Assembly (NCBI GenBank): GCA_001725415.1
Contig: MEGH01000048.1
Span: forward strand, 5,462-42,646
DNA length: 37,185 nt
Reading direction: 5' to 3'
From: Pseudonocardia sp. SCN 73-27
Lineage (GTDB): Bacteria > Actinomycetota > Actinomycetes > Mycobacteriales > Pseudonocardiaceae
The notes beneath the pieces were generated by a model. It saw nothing but the letters and a program-made list of their open reading frames with translations. It was not told where the DNA came from and searched no databases. Below are positions 7,089 through 15,139 of this stretch, piece by piece (the stretch's first letter is position 1; the number at the start of each line of letters is the position of its first letter). Made by a program: the position numbers and the translations under genes.

Positions 7089-8158
7089 ACCTGGAACCCG
7101 ACGAGGTCGCATCGGTCAGGCCGGGCGAAGAGCTCGACTGGGCCGCGCTCGAGCGCTACCTGCGTGAGCACGTCGAGAGGCTGGACGGGCCGTTCGCGGT
7201 CGAGCAGTTCCCCAACGGTTCGGCGAACCTCACCTACCGGGTGTCGTTCGGCGACCGGCGCCTCGTCGTGCGGCGGCCGCCGTTCGGGGAGATCGCCCCG
7301 GGCGCGCACGACATGCGCCGCGAGTACACGACGCTCGCCTCGCTGTGGCAGGAGTACCCGCGGGCGCCGCGCGCGCTGGCGTTCTGCGACGACCACGGCG
7401 TCGTCGGGTCGGACTTCCTCGTCGTCGAGTACCGGCCCGGGGTCGTGGTCTGGGGTGCGGTGCCGTCGACGATGACGCAGGTGCCCGACGCGGCCCGGCG
7501 GATCGGGTTCGCGGTCGTCGACGCCCTGGCCGACCTGCACGTCGTCGACCCGGCGGCGTGCGGGCTGGAGGGACTGGGCAAGCCGGAGGGCTTCCTGGAA
7601 CGGCAGGTCGGCGGGTGGCGGCGACGCTGGGAACGCGTGGGTGGCGACGCCGGCGCGCTGGCCGGGCGGATCGACGGCATCGGCGTGCACCTCGCGTCGA
7701 CGATGCCCGTGTCGTCGCGGGTGGCCGTGCTGCACAACGACTACAAGGTCGACAACTGCCAGTTCGCGCCCGACGACCCGGACACGGTGGTGTCGGTGTT
7801 CGACTGGGACATGGCGACGCTGGGCGACCCGATGGTCGACCTGGGCATCCTGCTCAACTATTGGCCCGACCCGTCGGACGCGTCCGACGCCCGTGCGATC
7901 ACCCCACCGGGACTCGACGAGCTCGGGCTGCCGAGCAGGGCGGAGGTCGTGGAGCGTTATGCGCAGCGCGCGGGGCGCGACGTCGGCGACAGTGCCTGGT
8001 ACGAGGCGTTCGCGGCGTGGAAGACGATCGTCGTGCTGCAGCAGCTGCACAGCCGCTGGCTGCGCGGGGAGAGCACGGATCCGCGGATGGCGCAGCGCGG
8101 CGAGCTGATCCCGCAGCTGGTGCGGCGGGCGGAGGCGATCCTGGCGGGGGCGAGCTGA
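7085..8158 (+). CDS. APH-fold kinase of the ACAD10/11 type
   Basis: 357 residues, full length for the aminoglycoside-phosphotransferase-like family. N-lobe nucleotide loop FPNGSANLTYRV (42-53) with VVRRPP (61-66); catalytic loop HNDYKVDN (217-224, Asp219 base, Asn224 metal ligand); metal-binding FDWD (239-242) in VFDWDMATLGDPMVDLG. This arrangement is that of the kinase domain fused to the dehydrogenase in ACAD10/ACAD11 and of LvaA, which phosphorylates the 4-hydroxyl of 4-hydroxyacyl-CoA. It is not an antibiotic-resistance gene by context. GTG 7085 overlaps the MaoC stop. Last gene of its operon; its probable partner is the ACAD11-like protein at 24249-25544 under the same operator. Confidence 0.87.
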   Translation: MNLEPDEVASVRPGEELDWAALERYLREHVERLDGPFAVEQFPNGSANLTYRVSFGDRRLVVRRPPFGEIAPGAHDMRREYTTLASLWQEYPRAPRALAFCDDHGVVGSDFLVVEYRPGVVVWGAVPSTMTQVPDAARRIGFAVVDALADLHVVDPAACGLEGLGKPEGFLERQVGGWRRRWERVGGDAGALAGRIDGIGVHLASTMPVSSRVAVLHNDYKVDNCQFAPDDPDTVVSVFDWDMATLGDPMVDLGILLNYWPDPSDASDARAITPPGLDELGLPSRAEVVERYAQRAGRDVGDSAWYEAFAAWKTIVVLQQLHSRWLRGESTDPRMAQRGELIPQLVRRAEAILAGAS

Positions 8159-8173
8159 GTCCGCGCAGCTCAG

Positions 8174-8198
8174 GCCTCGTGAGTGGCTCACAGGCTCT
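8174..8198. repeat. Palindromic element, shortened copy 2
   Basis: GGCCTCGTGAGTGGC continues directly into TCACAGGCTC. Compared with copy 1 (4108-4160), the same flanks are present but 27 internal bases are missing. The residual palindrome GTGAG-TGG-CTCAC (8179-8191) lies between the convergent kinase and TetR genes. The string CTCACAGGCTCT occurs a third time at 4252-4265, across the stop of the SDR gene. Confidence 0.45.
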
Positions 8199-8203
8199 GG
8201 GGA

Positions 8204-8866
8204 TCAGGGGGTCGGGATTCCCAACGCGTTGGCCCACAACAGGCTCAGCTGTGACGCGGCCTTGTCGAGCTCGAAGTCCTCGTCGCGCAGGCACCAGCGG
8301 TAGGCGAAGTTGCTGACCATGCCCGTGAGCGCGGTGGCGGCGTAGCGGGCGTCGATCGCGGCGGTGACCTCGCCTGCGGTCTGCATGTGCTCGATGGAGC
8401 GGACGATCCGGGCGACGGCCCGCTCGCTGGCCTGGCTGCGCAGCTCGGCGACCTCGTCGTTGAGCGTCGCGGCCTGTTCCCAGACGACCATGATGCCGCG
8501 GTTGTCGTGGTAGGCGGTGAGGTAGTCGGTGTTGGCGCGCAGGATGCGGGCGTAGGCCGAGCCGTCGGTGGCGCCCGCGCGCTCGCCGTCGCCGCTGACC
8601 CGCAGGTCCTCCTCGAGCTCCTCGATGAGCGCCAGGAAGATCTCGTCCTTCGACTTGAAGTACGTGTAGAAGGAGCCGTGCGCGACACCGGCCTCGTCGG
8701 AGATGTCGGTGATGCGGGCGTTGGTGAACCCGTCGCGGGCGAACACGACGCGGGCGGCGTCGAGGAGGGCCTGTCGGCTGCGCCGGCCGCGTGCGGTCGC
8801 GGGCACGGCGTGTCGGGCCGGGGTCGCGGCGACGTCGGTCGCCGCGCTCTCCGCGGTCTCGGTCAT
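8204..8866 (-). CDS. TetR-family regulator 1 (probable autoregulated cluster repressor)
   Basis: 220 residues. The N-terminal TetR DNA-binding domain covers about 28-82: RQALLDAARVVFARDGF, then ITDISDEAGVAHGSFYTYF and KSKDEIFLALIEE. The C-terminal region (about 90-220) is the ligand/dimer domain, ending TQ/SQLSLLWANALGIP. ATG 8866 has GGGAGAGG a few bases upstream; the longer frame from 9007 would include the operator and is rejected. It is divergent from the ketosynthase with operator 3 between them, the classical autoregulatory layout. It is strongly similar to TetR 2 (19958-20596) in both domains. The ligand is probably an acyl-CoA of the pathway (inference). Confidence 0.9.
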   Translation of the reverse strand: MTETAESAATDVAATPARHAVPATARGRRSRQALLDAARVVFARDGFTNARITDISDEAGVAHGSFYTYFKSKDEIFLALIEELEEDLRVSGDGERAGATDGSAYARILRANTDYLTAYHDNRGIMVVWEQAATLNDEVAELRSQASERAVARIVRSIEHMQTAGEVTAAIDARYAATALTGMVSNFAYRWCLRDEDFELDKAASQLSLLWANALGIPTP

Positions 8867-8981
8867 CGGGTCGCACCTCTCCCACGTGTTGCGGGCCGCG
8901 GCGGAGTGTGTGGCACCGCACGGGGTCGGCCGATCGTATCTCCGACGCCGCAGGGCGCCGGATGCACGACCGCTACGAATA

Positions 8982-9010
8982 TTGACTTCGACGTCGAGTT
9001 CATGCAAGGT
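8982..9010. promoter_or_regulatory. Operator 3 between TetR 1 and the ketosynthase
   Basis: TGACTTCGACGTCG (8983-8996) matches the cluster motif with one end base changed. It sits in a larger imperfect palindrome from TGA at 8983 to TCA at 9002 centred on GACGTC. Plus strand: TTGACT (8982-8987) with a weak CAAGGT (9005-9010) 17 bases on, leading to the ketosynthase at 9054. Minus strand: TTGCAT near 9006-9001 precedes a TAGCGG, serving the TetR gene. The -10 boxes are weaker than in operators 1 and 2. Confidence 0.58.
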
Positions 9011-9053
9011 CGAATTCGTCGGAAATCACGAGGTCGTGTCGGCGGAGGCATGC

Positions 9054-10274
9054 ATGGAGCGGGTCGCCATCACCGGGATCGGGATCGTCTCCCCGCTGGG
9101 GCAGAGCGCGGGGGAGTTCACCTCGGCCCTGCAGGACGGCCGGATCCGGATCGTCGAGGCACCCTGGGCGGACCCCGCCGCGGGACGCCACGCATGGGTC
9201 TCGACCATCGAGGGCTTCGACCCGCGCGCGTGGATGGACGACCGCGTCGTCGACGGCACCGACGTCTTCGCGCAGTACGCCATCGCGGCCGCGGCGCAGG
9301 CCGTCGCCGACCACGGCGAGGAGCTCGACGTCGAGCGCACGGGCGTCGTCCTCGGTACCACGATGTCGGGTGTCCAGTCGCTCGCCGAGGCTCAGCGGGC
9401 ACTGGATCTCGAAGGGCCACAGGCGATCCATCGCAAGCTCAACATCCGGGCCTGGCCGAACATGGCTGCCGGCCAGCTGGCGCTGCGCTGGAAGCTGCAC
9501 GGTCCGCTGCTCACGGTGTCGTCGGCGTGCGCGTCGGCCAACGACGCGATCGGCACGGCCGCCCAGATGATCGAGGCGGGCCGGGCCGACGTGATGATCG
9601 CGGGCGGCACGGAGCACGGCCTGACCGAGATCCTCTACTGGGCCCAGACGTCGTACGGGATGTCGCAGGGTGCGCCCGACCCGGCGATGGCCATGCTGCC
9701 CTTCGACGTCCGGCGTACCGGGATCGTCGAGGGCGAGGGCGCGGCCGTCCTCGTGCTGGAGCGCTACGAGCGTGCCGTCGCGCGAGGCGCCCACATCCAC
9801 GGCGTCGTCCGCGGGTACGCCTCACTGTCCGACGGGTTCCATCCGTCGTCGCCCGACCCGAGTGCGAAGTGGGAGGCCGAGGCCATCCGGCGCGCGCACT
9901 CCGACGCCGGACTCGCCGCGTCCGACGTGGACGCGATCGTGGCCCATGCCACGAGCACGCCCAAGGGTGACACCGTGGAGATCAAGGCGGTCAACGAGGT
10001 CTTCGGCGACCGCGGCGACTCGTTGCTGGTGACGTCGCTCAAGGGCAGCATCGGGCACACCGGGGCCGCGTCGGCGGCGATGGGTGTGATCGCGGGGCTG
10101 CAGGCGATGGATGCCGGCGCCCTGCCGCCCGTCGGTGGCACGTCGGAGGTCGAGGACGGCGCGCAGTTCCGGATCGTGACCGGTGAGCCGGCGAAGGCGG
10201 ACATCGGCGTCGTGCAGGTCAACGCGTTCGGCTTCGGCGGGCAGGACAGCTCGCTCGTCATCAGCCGCGACTGA
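9054..10274 (+). CDS. Beta-ketoacyl synthase (KAS II/KasA type), stand-alone
   Basis: 406 residues, complete two-domain ketosynthase. The Cys-His-His triad is intact: Cys159 in SSACASANDAIG, His298 in AHATSTPKGD and His335 in SLKGSIGHTGAAS, with Lys330 and the C-terminal FGFGGQD loop. It should condense an acyl thioester with a malonyl-type extender, normally on ACP. ATG 9054 has GGCGGAGG 5 bases upstream. There is no acyl carrier protein, malonyltransferase or reductase beside it, so its place in a catabolic cluster is odd. A hairpin terminator follows, then the transporter operon. It may elongate or modify a lipid, or act on a CoA ester; sequence alone does not decide. Confidence 0.9.
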   Translation: MERVAITGIGIVSPLGQSAGEFTSALQDGRIRIVEAPWADPAAGRHAWVSTIEGFDPRAWMDDRVVDGTDVFAQYAIAAAAQAVADHGEELDVERTGVVLGTTMSGVQSLAEAQRALDLEGPQAIHRKLNIRAWPNMAAGQLALRWKLHGPLLTVSSACASANDAIGTAAQMIEAGRADVMIAGGTEHGLTEILYWAQTSYGMSQGAPDPAMAMLPFDVRRTGIVEGEGAAVLVLERYERAVARGAHIHGVVRGYASLSDGFHPSSPDPSAKWEAEAIRRAHSDAGLAASDVDAIVAHATSTPKGDTVEIKAVNEVFGDRGDSLLVTSLKGSIGHTGAASAAMGVIAGLQAMDAGALPPVGGTSEVEDGAQFRIVTGEPAKADIGVVQVNAFGFGGQDSSLVISRD

Positions 10275-10290
10275 CCGGCGCAGCAGTGCT

Positions 10291-10320
10291 ACCCCGAGCG
10301 GCGTCGTCGCAGGTCGGGGT
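10291..10320 (+). terminator. Hairpin after the ketosynthase gene
   Basis: ACCCCGA (10291-10297) pairs with TCGGGGT (10314-10320) around a 16-base loop, starting 17 bases after the ketosynthase stop. No U-tract follows, as is usual in actinobacteria. It separates the ketosynthase from operator 4 of the transporter operon. Confidence 0.5.
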
Positions 10321-10366
10321 GCTGTTGTGTGGGCGCGAACGGTGTGACCCCGTGCACAAGTCGGAC

Positions 10367-10396
10367 TTGACGTCGACTTCAACATCTGCTCGAATC
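10367..10396 (+). promoter_or_regulatory. Operator 4 upstream of the ABC importer operon
   Basis: TGACGTCGACTTCA (10368-10381) matches the motif, and TTGACG (10367-10372) is again the -35 box. The -10 is weak: TCGAAT at 10390-10395 after 17 bases. This leaves a leader of about 85 bases before the receptor gene at 10485, longer than for the other promoters of the cluster. Confidence 0.55.
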
Positions 10397-10484
10397 CCTC
10401 CAGCGCGAACCGCATCGACGCCCCAGTCGTGACATTCGACCGACCGGAATCGCATGCGGGACCCCTCGGACGAAGGAGTCTGCA

Positions 10485-11666
10485 ATGCGTTCCACCCGTG
10501 TCGCCGCGGTCGGCGTCACCCTCACCGGAGCCCTGGTCCTCGCCGCCTGCGGCGGGGCCAGCGGCAGCTCGGCCGCGAGCGGCGACTGCGTCGTGAAGAT
10601 CGGTTCGGTGTTCAGCACCACCGGTGCGGCCGCCGCATTCGGGATCGACGGTCAGAACTCGATCGACATGGCCGTCAAGGACATCAACGCCAAGGGCTTC
10701 ACCGTGGCGGGCAAGCAGTGCACGTTCGAGCTGAAGTCGGCCGACATGCAGAGCAATCCCGACAACATGGCGCGCAACGCCCAGGACCTCATCACCGGCT
10801 TCGGTGCGCACTACCTGATCGGCGGCGACATGTCGCCCGCGATCCCGCCGATGGTCACCGCCGCCGAGCGCACCGGCAACGTGATGGCCCTGTCGGTCAC
10901 GACCTCGATGCAGAACTACGTCAAGCCCGACAAGCCGTTCTTCAAGCTCTCGGCGTCCGACGACAAGATGGTCAACAACGGCTACATTCCCGCCGTCACC
11001 AAGGCGCTGCCCGACATCAAGCGCATCGCGATGCTGATGAACAACGACGACACCGGCCGCGCGCTCGCCGATTCCTACGTCCCCGCGTTCGCCCAGAACG
11101 GCGTGGAGGTCACCCAGAAGATCTTCTTCGACCCGGCCTCGCAGGACTTCGCGGCCGTCGTCAACCAGATCCCCCGGGGCAGCGTCGACGGCATCTTCAT
11201 CGGCTACAACGGCGACGGCCGCGCCGCCGCGATCATGGACGCCGCGCTCGACGCGGGCCTGACCAAGAACTTCATCACGCGCGGCATCTCGGCCCTGCCC
11301 GGCCAGCAGCGCGCCGCGAAGATCGACAACTACGCGTGGCTCGTCCTCGGCGCCGACCCGGCCTTCCCCGGCACCGACAAGGTCAAGGACTTCATCGGCC
11401 GCTACGCCGCCGAGTACAAGATGGACCCGGCCAAGGTCACGTGGTTCCCGTTCACGCACTACGACTACATCGCGATGCTCGCCCAGGCGATGGAGAAGGC
11501 CGGCACGACCGACGACGTCGACAAGGTCGCGGCCGCCCTGCGCGGAGCGTCCTACGACGGCGTCGTCCAAGTCTCCTTCGACCCGTCCGGGGCCAACACC
11601 AGCCCGATGGGCGCCGGGATCCTCACGCCGACCGGCGGCAAGGTCGTCACGTTCGGCATCAGCTGA
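10485..11666 (+). CDS. Liv-type substrate-binding lipoprotein of an ABC importer
   Basis: 393 residues. The signal peptide ends in a lipobox, LAAC with Cys22 as the lipidated residue, followed by a Gly/Ser linker and the type I periplasmic binding fold (VVKIGSVFSTTGAAAAFGIDG start, hinge strands, C-terminal YDGVVQVSFDP). This is the receptor family used for branched-chain amino acids, amides and aromatic or short acids. ATG 10485 follows AAGGAG. It is first in a six-gene operon (receptor, synthetase, two permeases, two ATPases). The acyl-CoA synthetase as second gene argues that the ligand is a carboxylic acid rather than an amino acid. Confidence 0.9.
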   Translation: MRSTRVAAVGVTLTGALVLAACGGASGSSAASGDCVVKIGSVFSTTGAAAAFGIDGQNSIDMAVKDINAKGFTVAGKQCTFELKSADMQSNPDNMARNAQDLITGFGAHYLIGGDMSPAIPPMVTAAERTGNVMALSVTTSMQNYVKPDKPFFKLSASDDKMVNNGYIPAVTKALPDIKRIAMLMNNDDTGRALADSYVPAFAQNGVEVTQKIFFDPASQDFAAVVNQIPRGSVDGIFIGYNGDGRAAAIMDAALDAGLTKNFITRGISALPGQQRAAKIDNYAWLVLGADPAFPGTDKVKDFIGRYAAEYKMDPAKVTWFPFTHYDYIAMLAQAMEKAGTTDDVDKVAAALRGASYDGVVQVSFDPSGANTSPMGAGILTPTGGKVVTFGIS

Positions 11667-11705
11667 CCCGCTCTCACCAGCAAGAACAGCCCGGAGGAGC
11701 AGCAC

Positions 11706-13238
11706 ATGCAGTACTCGGTGGCCGACATGCTGGGCATGAGCGCCCGGTCCCGCCCCGACGCCCTGGCCGCGACGGTGCTCGCGACGCCGACGACGCCTGA
11801 ACGGTCGTGGACGTTCGCGCAGGTCTGGCAGCGCGTCGCCGGGCTCGCGGCCGCGATCGCGGACACACCGGAAGGCCGCAACGGCCGGATGGTCGCGACG
11901 CTGCTGCCCAACGGGCTCGACGCGCTGCTGATCTACCCGGCCGCCATGGTGGCCGGGGTGGCGTCGGTGCCGGTCAACACCCGGCTGGCGCTGCCCGAGA
12001 TCGCGCACATCCTGTCGGACTCCGGCGCCACCGTCGTGGTCGCGGCGGGGCCGCTGCTGGACACGGCCCGCGAGGTCGCCGCGCTCCTCGACCACGACGT
12101 CACGGTGCTCGACCTCGACACCGTGCCCGACGATGCCCCGCTGCCCGACCCCACCGGTGACCCGGCGGTCGGGCAGCGCGTGGGGGCGGTGTTCTACACC
12201 TCCGGCACGACCGGGCTGCCCAAGGGCGCCACGATGACCAACGACACCTGGCTCATCAACTGCTTCCGGTGGGGCTGGCAGCTGCGGCTGGGGCCCGACG
12301 ACGACATGCTCGTCCCGGGCCCGCTGTTCCACATGTCCTACTGCAGCTTCGCGCTGTGCTGCTGGATGATCGGCGGCCGGGTGCGGATCATGCCCACCTT
12401 CGACGCCGCCGTCGCCTGCGACGAGTTCGCCGAGCGCTCCACCGCGGCGTTCCTCGTCCCGTCGATGACGACGATGATCTCCCAGGAGTGGGAGCGCCGC
12501 GGCCGCACACCGCTGCCGGCGATGAAGCGGATGATGACGGCCGGTGCCGCCGTGTCGCCGGTGCTGTTGAAGCAGGCCTACGACATCTTCCCGAACGTCG
12601 AGATCTCCGAGACCTACGGCTGGACCGAGGGCGGGTTCGCGACGTTCGAGCTCAAGTCGCCCGACACCGTCCTCGACGGCACCGTCGGCCACCCCACGGT
12701 CGGCTGCGAGATCCTCGTCGTCGACGAGGACGACCAGCTCTGCGCGCCCGGGCAGCGGGGCGAGATCCTGCTGCGGACGCTCGCCTGCTCGTCGGGCTAC
12801 CTCAACCTCCCCGAGGCGACCGCCGCGTCGTGGACCGGTGACCTCATCCGCTCCGGCGACATCGGGATCATGGACGCCGACGGCCGGCTGCGGATCGTCG
12901 ACCGCAAGAACGGCATGATCATCACCGGCGGCGAGAACGTCTACGCCGCCGAAGTGGAGCAGGTCGTCGCCCAGCACCCCGCGGTGCTCGAGACGGTCGT
13001 GCTCGGCAAGCCCCACGAGAAGTGGGGCGAGCAGATCGTCGCGGTCGTCGTCGCGAGGCCGGGGGAGACCGTCGAGCAGGACGACCTGCGCGCCTTCTGC
13101 CGCGACCACCTCGCCGACTACAAGATCCCCCGCGCAGTCGTCGTGTGGCCGGAGGCGCTGCCGCGCAACTCGATGGGCAAGCTGCAGCGCTTCGTCGTCG
13201 AGAAGTCGGTGCGCGACGCCGCGGTACCGGCGGGCTGA
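11706..13238 (+). CDS. Acyl-CoA synthetase (AMP-forming), FadD type 2, within importer operon
   Basis: 510 residues. Motifs: YTSGTTGLPKG (P-loop), YGWTEG (adenylate contact), RSGDIG, RIVDRKNGMIITGGENVYA (hinge and A8) and NSMGKLQRF (catalytic lysine). It differs clearly from the first synthetase and so probably acts on another substrate. ATG 11706 follows GGAGGAG. It lies 39 bases after the receptor gene and 3 bases before the first permease, so it is transcribed with the transporter. This suggests activation of the acid directly on entry (inference). The specificity pocket cannot be read from sequence alone. Confidence 0.92.
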   Translation: MQYSVADMLGMSARSRPDALAATVLATPTTPERSWTFAQVWQRVAGLAAAIADTPEGRNGRMVATLLPNGLDALLIYPAAMVAGVASVPVNTRLALPEIAHILSDSGATVVVAAGPLLDTAREVAALLDHDVTVLDLDTVPDDAPLPDPTGDPAVGQRVGAVFYTSGTTGLPKGATMTNDTWLINCFRWGWQLRLGPDDDMLVPGPLFHMSYCSFALCCWMIGGRVRIMPTFDAAVACDEFAERSTAAFLVPSMTTMISQEWERRGRTPLPAMKRMMTAGAAVSPVLLKQAYDIFPNVEISETYGWTEGGFATFELKSPDTVLDGTVGHPTVGCEILVVDEDDQLCAPGQRGEILLRTLACSSGYLNLPEATAASWTGDLIRSGDIGIMDADGRLRIVDRKNGMIITGGENVYAAEVEQVVAQHPAVLETVVLGKPHEKWGEQIVAVVVARPGETVEQDDLRAFCRDHLADYKIPRAVVVWPEALPRNSMGKLQRFVVEKSVRDAAVPAG

Positions 13239-13241
13239 CCC

Positions 13242-14105
13242 GTGGACGCACTCGTCACGACGATCCTGCTCGGCATCATGCAGGGCGGGCTCTACACGCT
13301 CGTCGGCCTCGGGGTGACGCTCACCTTCGGCGTCACCCACATCCTCAACTTCGCCCACGGCGAGTTCATCACCGTCGGCGCCTACGCGTTCGTGCTGTTC
13401 GCGGGTGCCGTCGGAGCCGGGCTCGCGCTCCCGTTGGCGCTGCTCATCGCGGGTGGGATCGCGGCACTGCTCTACGTCGTCGGCTTCCGCCGGACGATCG
13501 GCAACCACCTGCAGGGCCTCGCGTTCTCGCTCGGCCTGCTGCTGTTCGTCGAAGCTTTCATGATGCGGACGTTCACGGCGACGCCACGCAGCGGCCCGCG
13601 CATCGAGGGCACCGTCTCCCTGATCGGTCAGGAGCAGATGCCCGTCGGGCGGCTCATCGTCATCGGAGTGACGATCGTGGTGGTCGTCGTGACGGCATTC
13701 GCCATGCGCCGCACGTGGATCGGCCTCGCCCTGCGGGCCTGCGGCGACGACGAGTTCGCCGCCTCGACCGTCGGCCTGCCGGCCAAGCGGGTCGGGCTGT
13801 ACGCGTTCGTCGTCGCCGGGGTGCTCGCCGCCGTCGCGGGCGTCTGCATCGCACTCGTCGTCCCGATCACCCCGCTGACCGGGCTGGCGTTCCTGCTCAA
13901 GGGCTTCGTCGTCGCCATCATCGGCGGGCTCGGCTCGATCGAGGGCACGTTCGTCGCCGCGATGATGCTCGGCCTGCTCGAGGCACTGGGCACGCGCTAC
14001 GTCGAGGCCGGACTGACCAACGCCTACGGCTTCGTCCTCATGATCGTCATCCTGCTGGTCGCACCGGCGGGGTTGTTCAACCGCAGGCAGGTGCGGGCCG
14101 GATGA
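13242..14105 (+). CDS. livH: Liv-type ABC permease, LivH family
   Basis: 287 residues with about eight hydrophobic segments. Family signatures include GLVTLTFGVTHILNFAHGEF-like sequence near the start (LGVTLTFGVTHILNFAHG) and the cytoplasmic coupling region LRACGDDEFAASTVGLPAKR followed by GLGSIEGTFVAA. It forms half of the membrane channel with the LivM-type protein. GTG 13242 is the only start that keeps the first helix; it lies 3 bases after the synthetase stop. It overlaps livM by ATGA. The symbol indicates family only; the transported compound is probably a carboxylic acid. Confidence 0.9.
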   Translation: MDALVTTILLGIMQGGLYTLVGLGVTLTFGVTHILNFAHGEFITVGAYAFVLFAGAVGAGLALPLALLIAGGIAALLYVVGFRRTIGNHLQGLAFSLGLLLFVEAFMMRTFTATPRSGPRIEGTVSLIGQEQMPVGRLIVIGVTIVVVVVTAFAMRRTWIGLALRACGDDEFAASTVGLPAKRVGLYAFVVAGVLAAVAGVCIALVVPITPLTGLAFLLKGFVVAIIGGLGSIEGTFVAAMMLGLLEALGTRYVEAGLTNAYGFVLMIVILLVAPAGLFNRRQVRAG

Positions 14106-15139
14106 GCGCCGGACGGAGTGCGATGTCGGCGCGGCGCAGGCGGCAGGGCGCGGGCGTCCTCGCGGTCGGGGTCGTGCTGCTGGCGCTGGCGTTCGTGGTG
14201 CCCGAGAACCGGGTGCTGCTGCTCAACGCGTTCCTCGCCTACGGCGCGCTCGTCGTCGGCCTGGATCTGTTGGTCGGCGACCTGCGGATGATGCCCGCGG
14301 GGCACGCCGCGTTCTTCGGCGCCGGCGGCTACGCGACAGTTCTGCTCTACCAGAAGGCCGGACTGCCGCTGCCCGTCGCAGGCGTGCTGGCCGTGCTCAT
14401 CGTGGGTCTGCTCGCCGCGCTGATCGGGCTGCCCGCCGTCGGCCGCTCGTCCGGGTTCTCGTTCGCGATCATCACGTTCGCGTTCGGTGAGCTGCTGATC
14501 CAGCTGATCGCCAACGTCCCCGGGTTCTTCGGCGGCTCGTCGGGCCTCACGATCGACTGGGGCGTCGGCTCGGACATGCCGTTCGACTTCTCGGTGTACC
14601 GGTACTTCACGCTCTGGCTCGTCGTGGTGCTGGTCGTCGTGATGGGCGTCGTGGTCCTGGTCCGCAACTCCCACCTCGGGCTGCGGATGAAGGCGGTGCG
14701 CGCCGACGAGAACGGCACCCGCGGCCTCGGCTTCAACCCCACGACCTACAAGGGGATCGCGTTCGTCCTCGCCTCGATGCTGGCCGGGCTCGTCGGCGTC
14801 TTCTGGGCGCCGATGAACGGGTTCATCAGCCCCGACACGCTCGGGGTCAACCAGTCCATCCTGCTGCTGGGCATGCTGATCATCGGCGGCGTCGGCCGGA
14901 TCACCGGCGCGCTCGTCGGCGTCGCCCTGCTCGTCACGCTGCCCGCACTGTTCGACATGGACCCGGTGCTGCGGACCGTGCTCGTCGGTGGGCTGCTGGC
15001 GATCGTCGCGCTGCTGCAGCCCTCGGGCATCGTCGGCGGTCTCGCCTCGCTGTGGACGCGGCTGCGCAGGCCCAGGACCCCACCACCCGCCGACGGGGCC
15101 GTCGACGCCACCCTCGAACCGGCGGGGGCGGGCCGATGA
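14102..15139 (+). CDS. livM: Liv-type ABC permease, LivM family
   Basis: 345 residues, about ten hydrophobic segments. Family landmarks: LVGDLRMMPAGHAAFFGAGGYA near the start, the coupling helix region LRMKAVRADENGTRGLGFNP, and the C-terminal GVGRITGALVGVALL. The frame is open much further upstream, but ATG 14102 is chosen because it precedes the first helix and overlaps the livH stop by ATGA. A short charged N-terminus (ARRRRQG) precedes helix 1. In turn it overlaps the ATPase gene at 15136 by ATGA. The C-terminal 25 residues are Pro/Ala-rich and non-conserved. Confidence 0.9.
   Translation: MSAGRSAMSARRRRQGAGVLAVGVVLLALAFVVPENRVLLLNAFLAYGALVVGLDLLVGDLRMMPAGHAAFFGAGGYATVLLYQKAGLPLPVAGVLAVLIVGLLAALIGLPAVGRSSGFSFAIITFAFGELLIQLIANVPGFFGGSSGLTIDWGVGSDMPFDFSVYRYFTLWLVVVLVVVMGVVVLVRNSHLGLRMKAVRADENGTRGLGFNPTTYKGIAFVLASMLAGLVGVFWAPMNGFISPDTLGVNQSILLLGMLIIGGVGRITGALVGVALLVTLPALFDMDPVLRTVLVGGLLAIVALLQPSGIVGGLASLWTRLRRPRTPPPADGAVDATLEPAGAGR

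Noticed and set aside
7085-8158. Aminoglycoside resistance gene
   Set aside because: The APH fold is present, but the sequence and operon are those of the ACAD10/11-type acyl kinases.
9822-13508. Minus-strand open frame of 1228 codons
   Set aside because: It is antisense to the ketosynthase, receptor and synthetase genes, is rich in Arg, Asp, Gly and His, and has no domain or ribosome-binding site; it is a GC-driven shadow.
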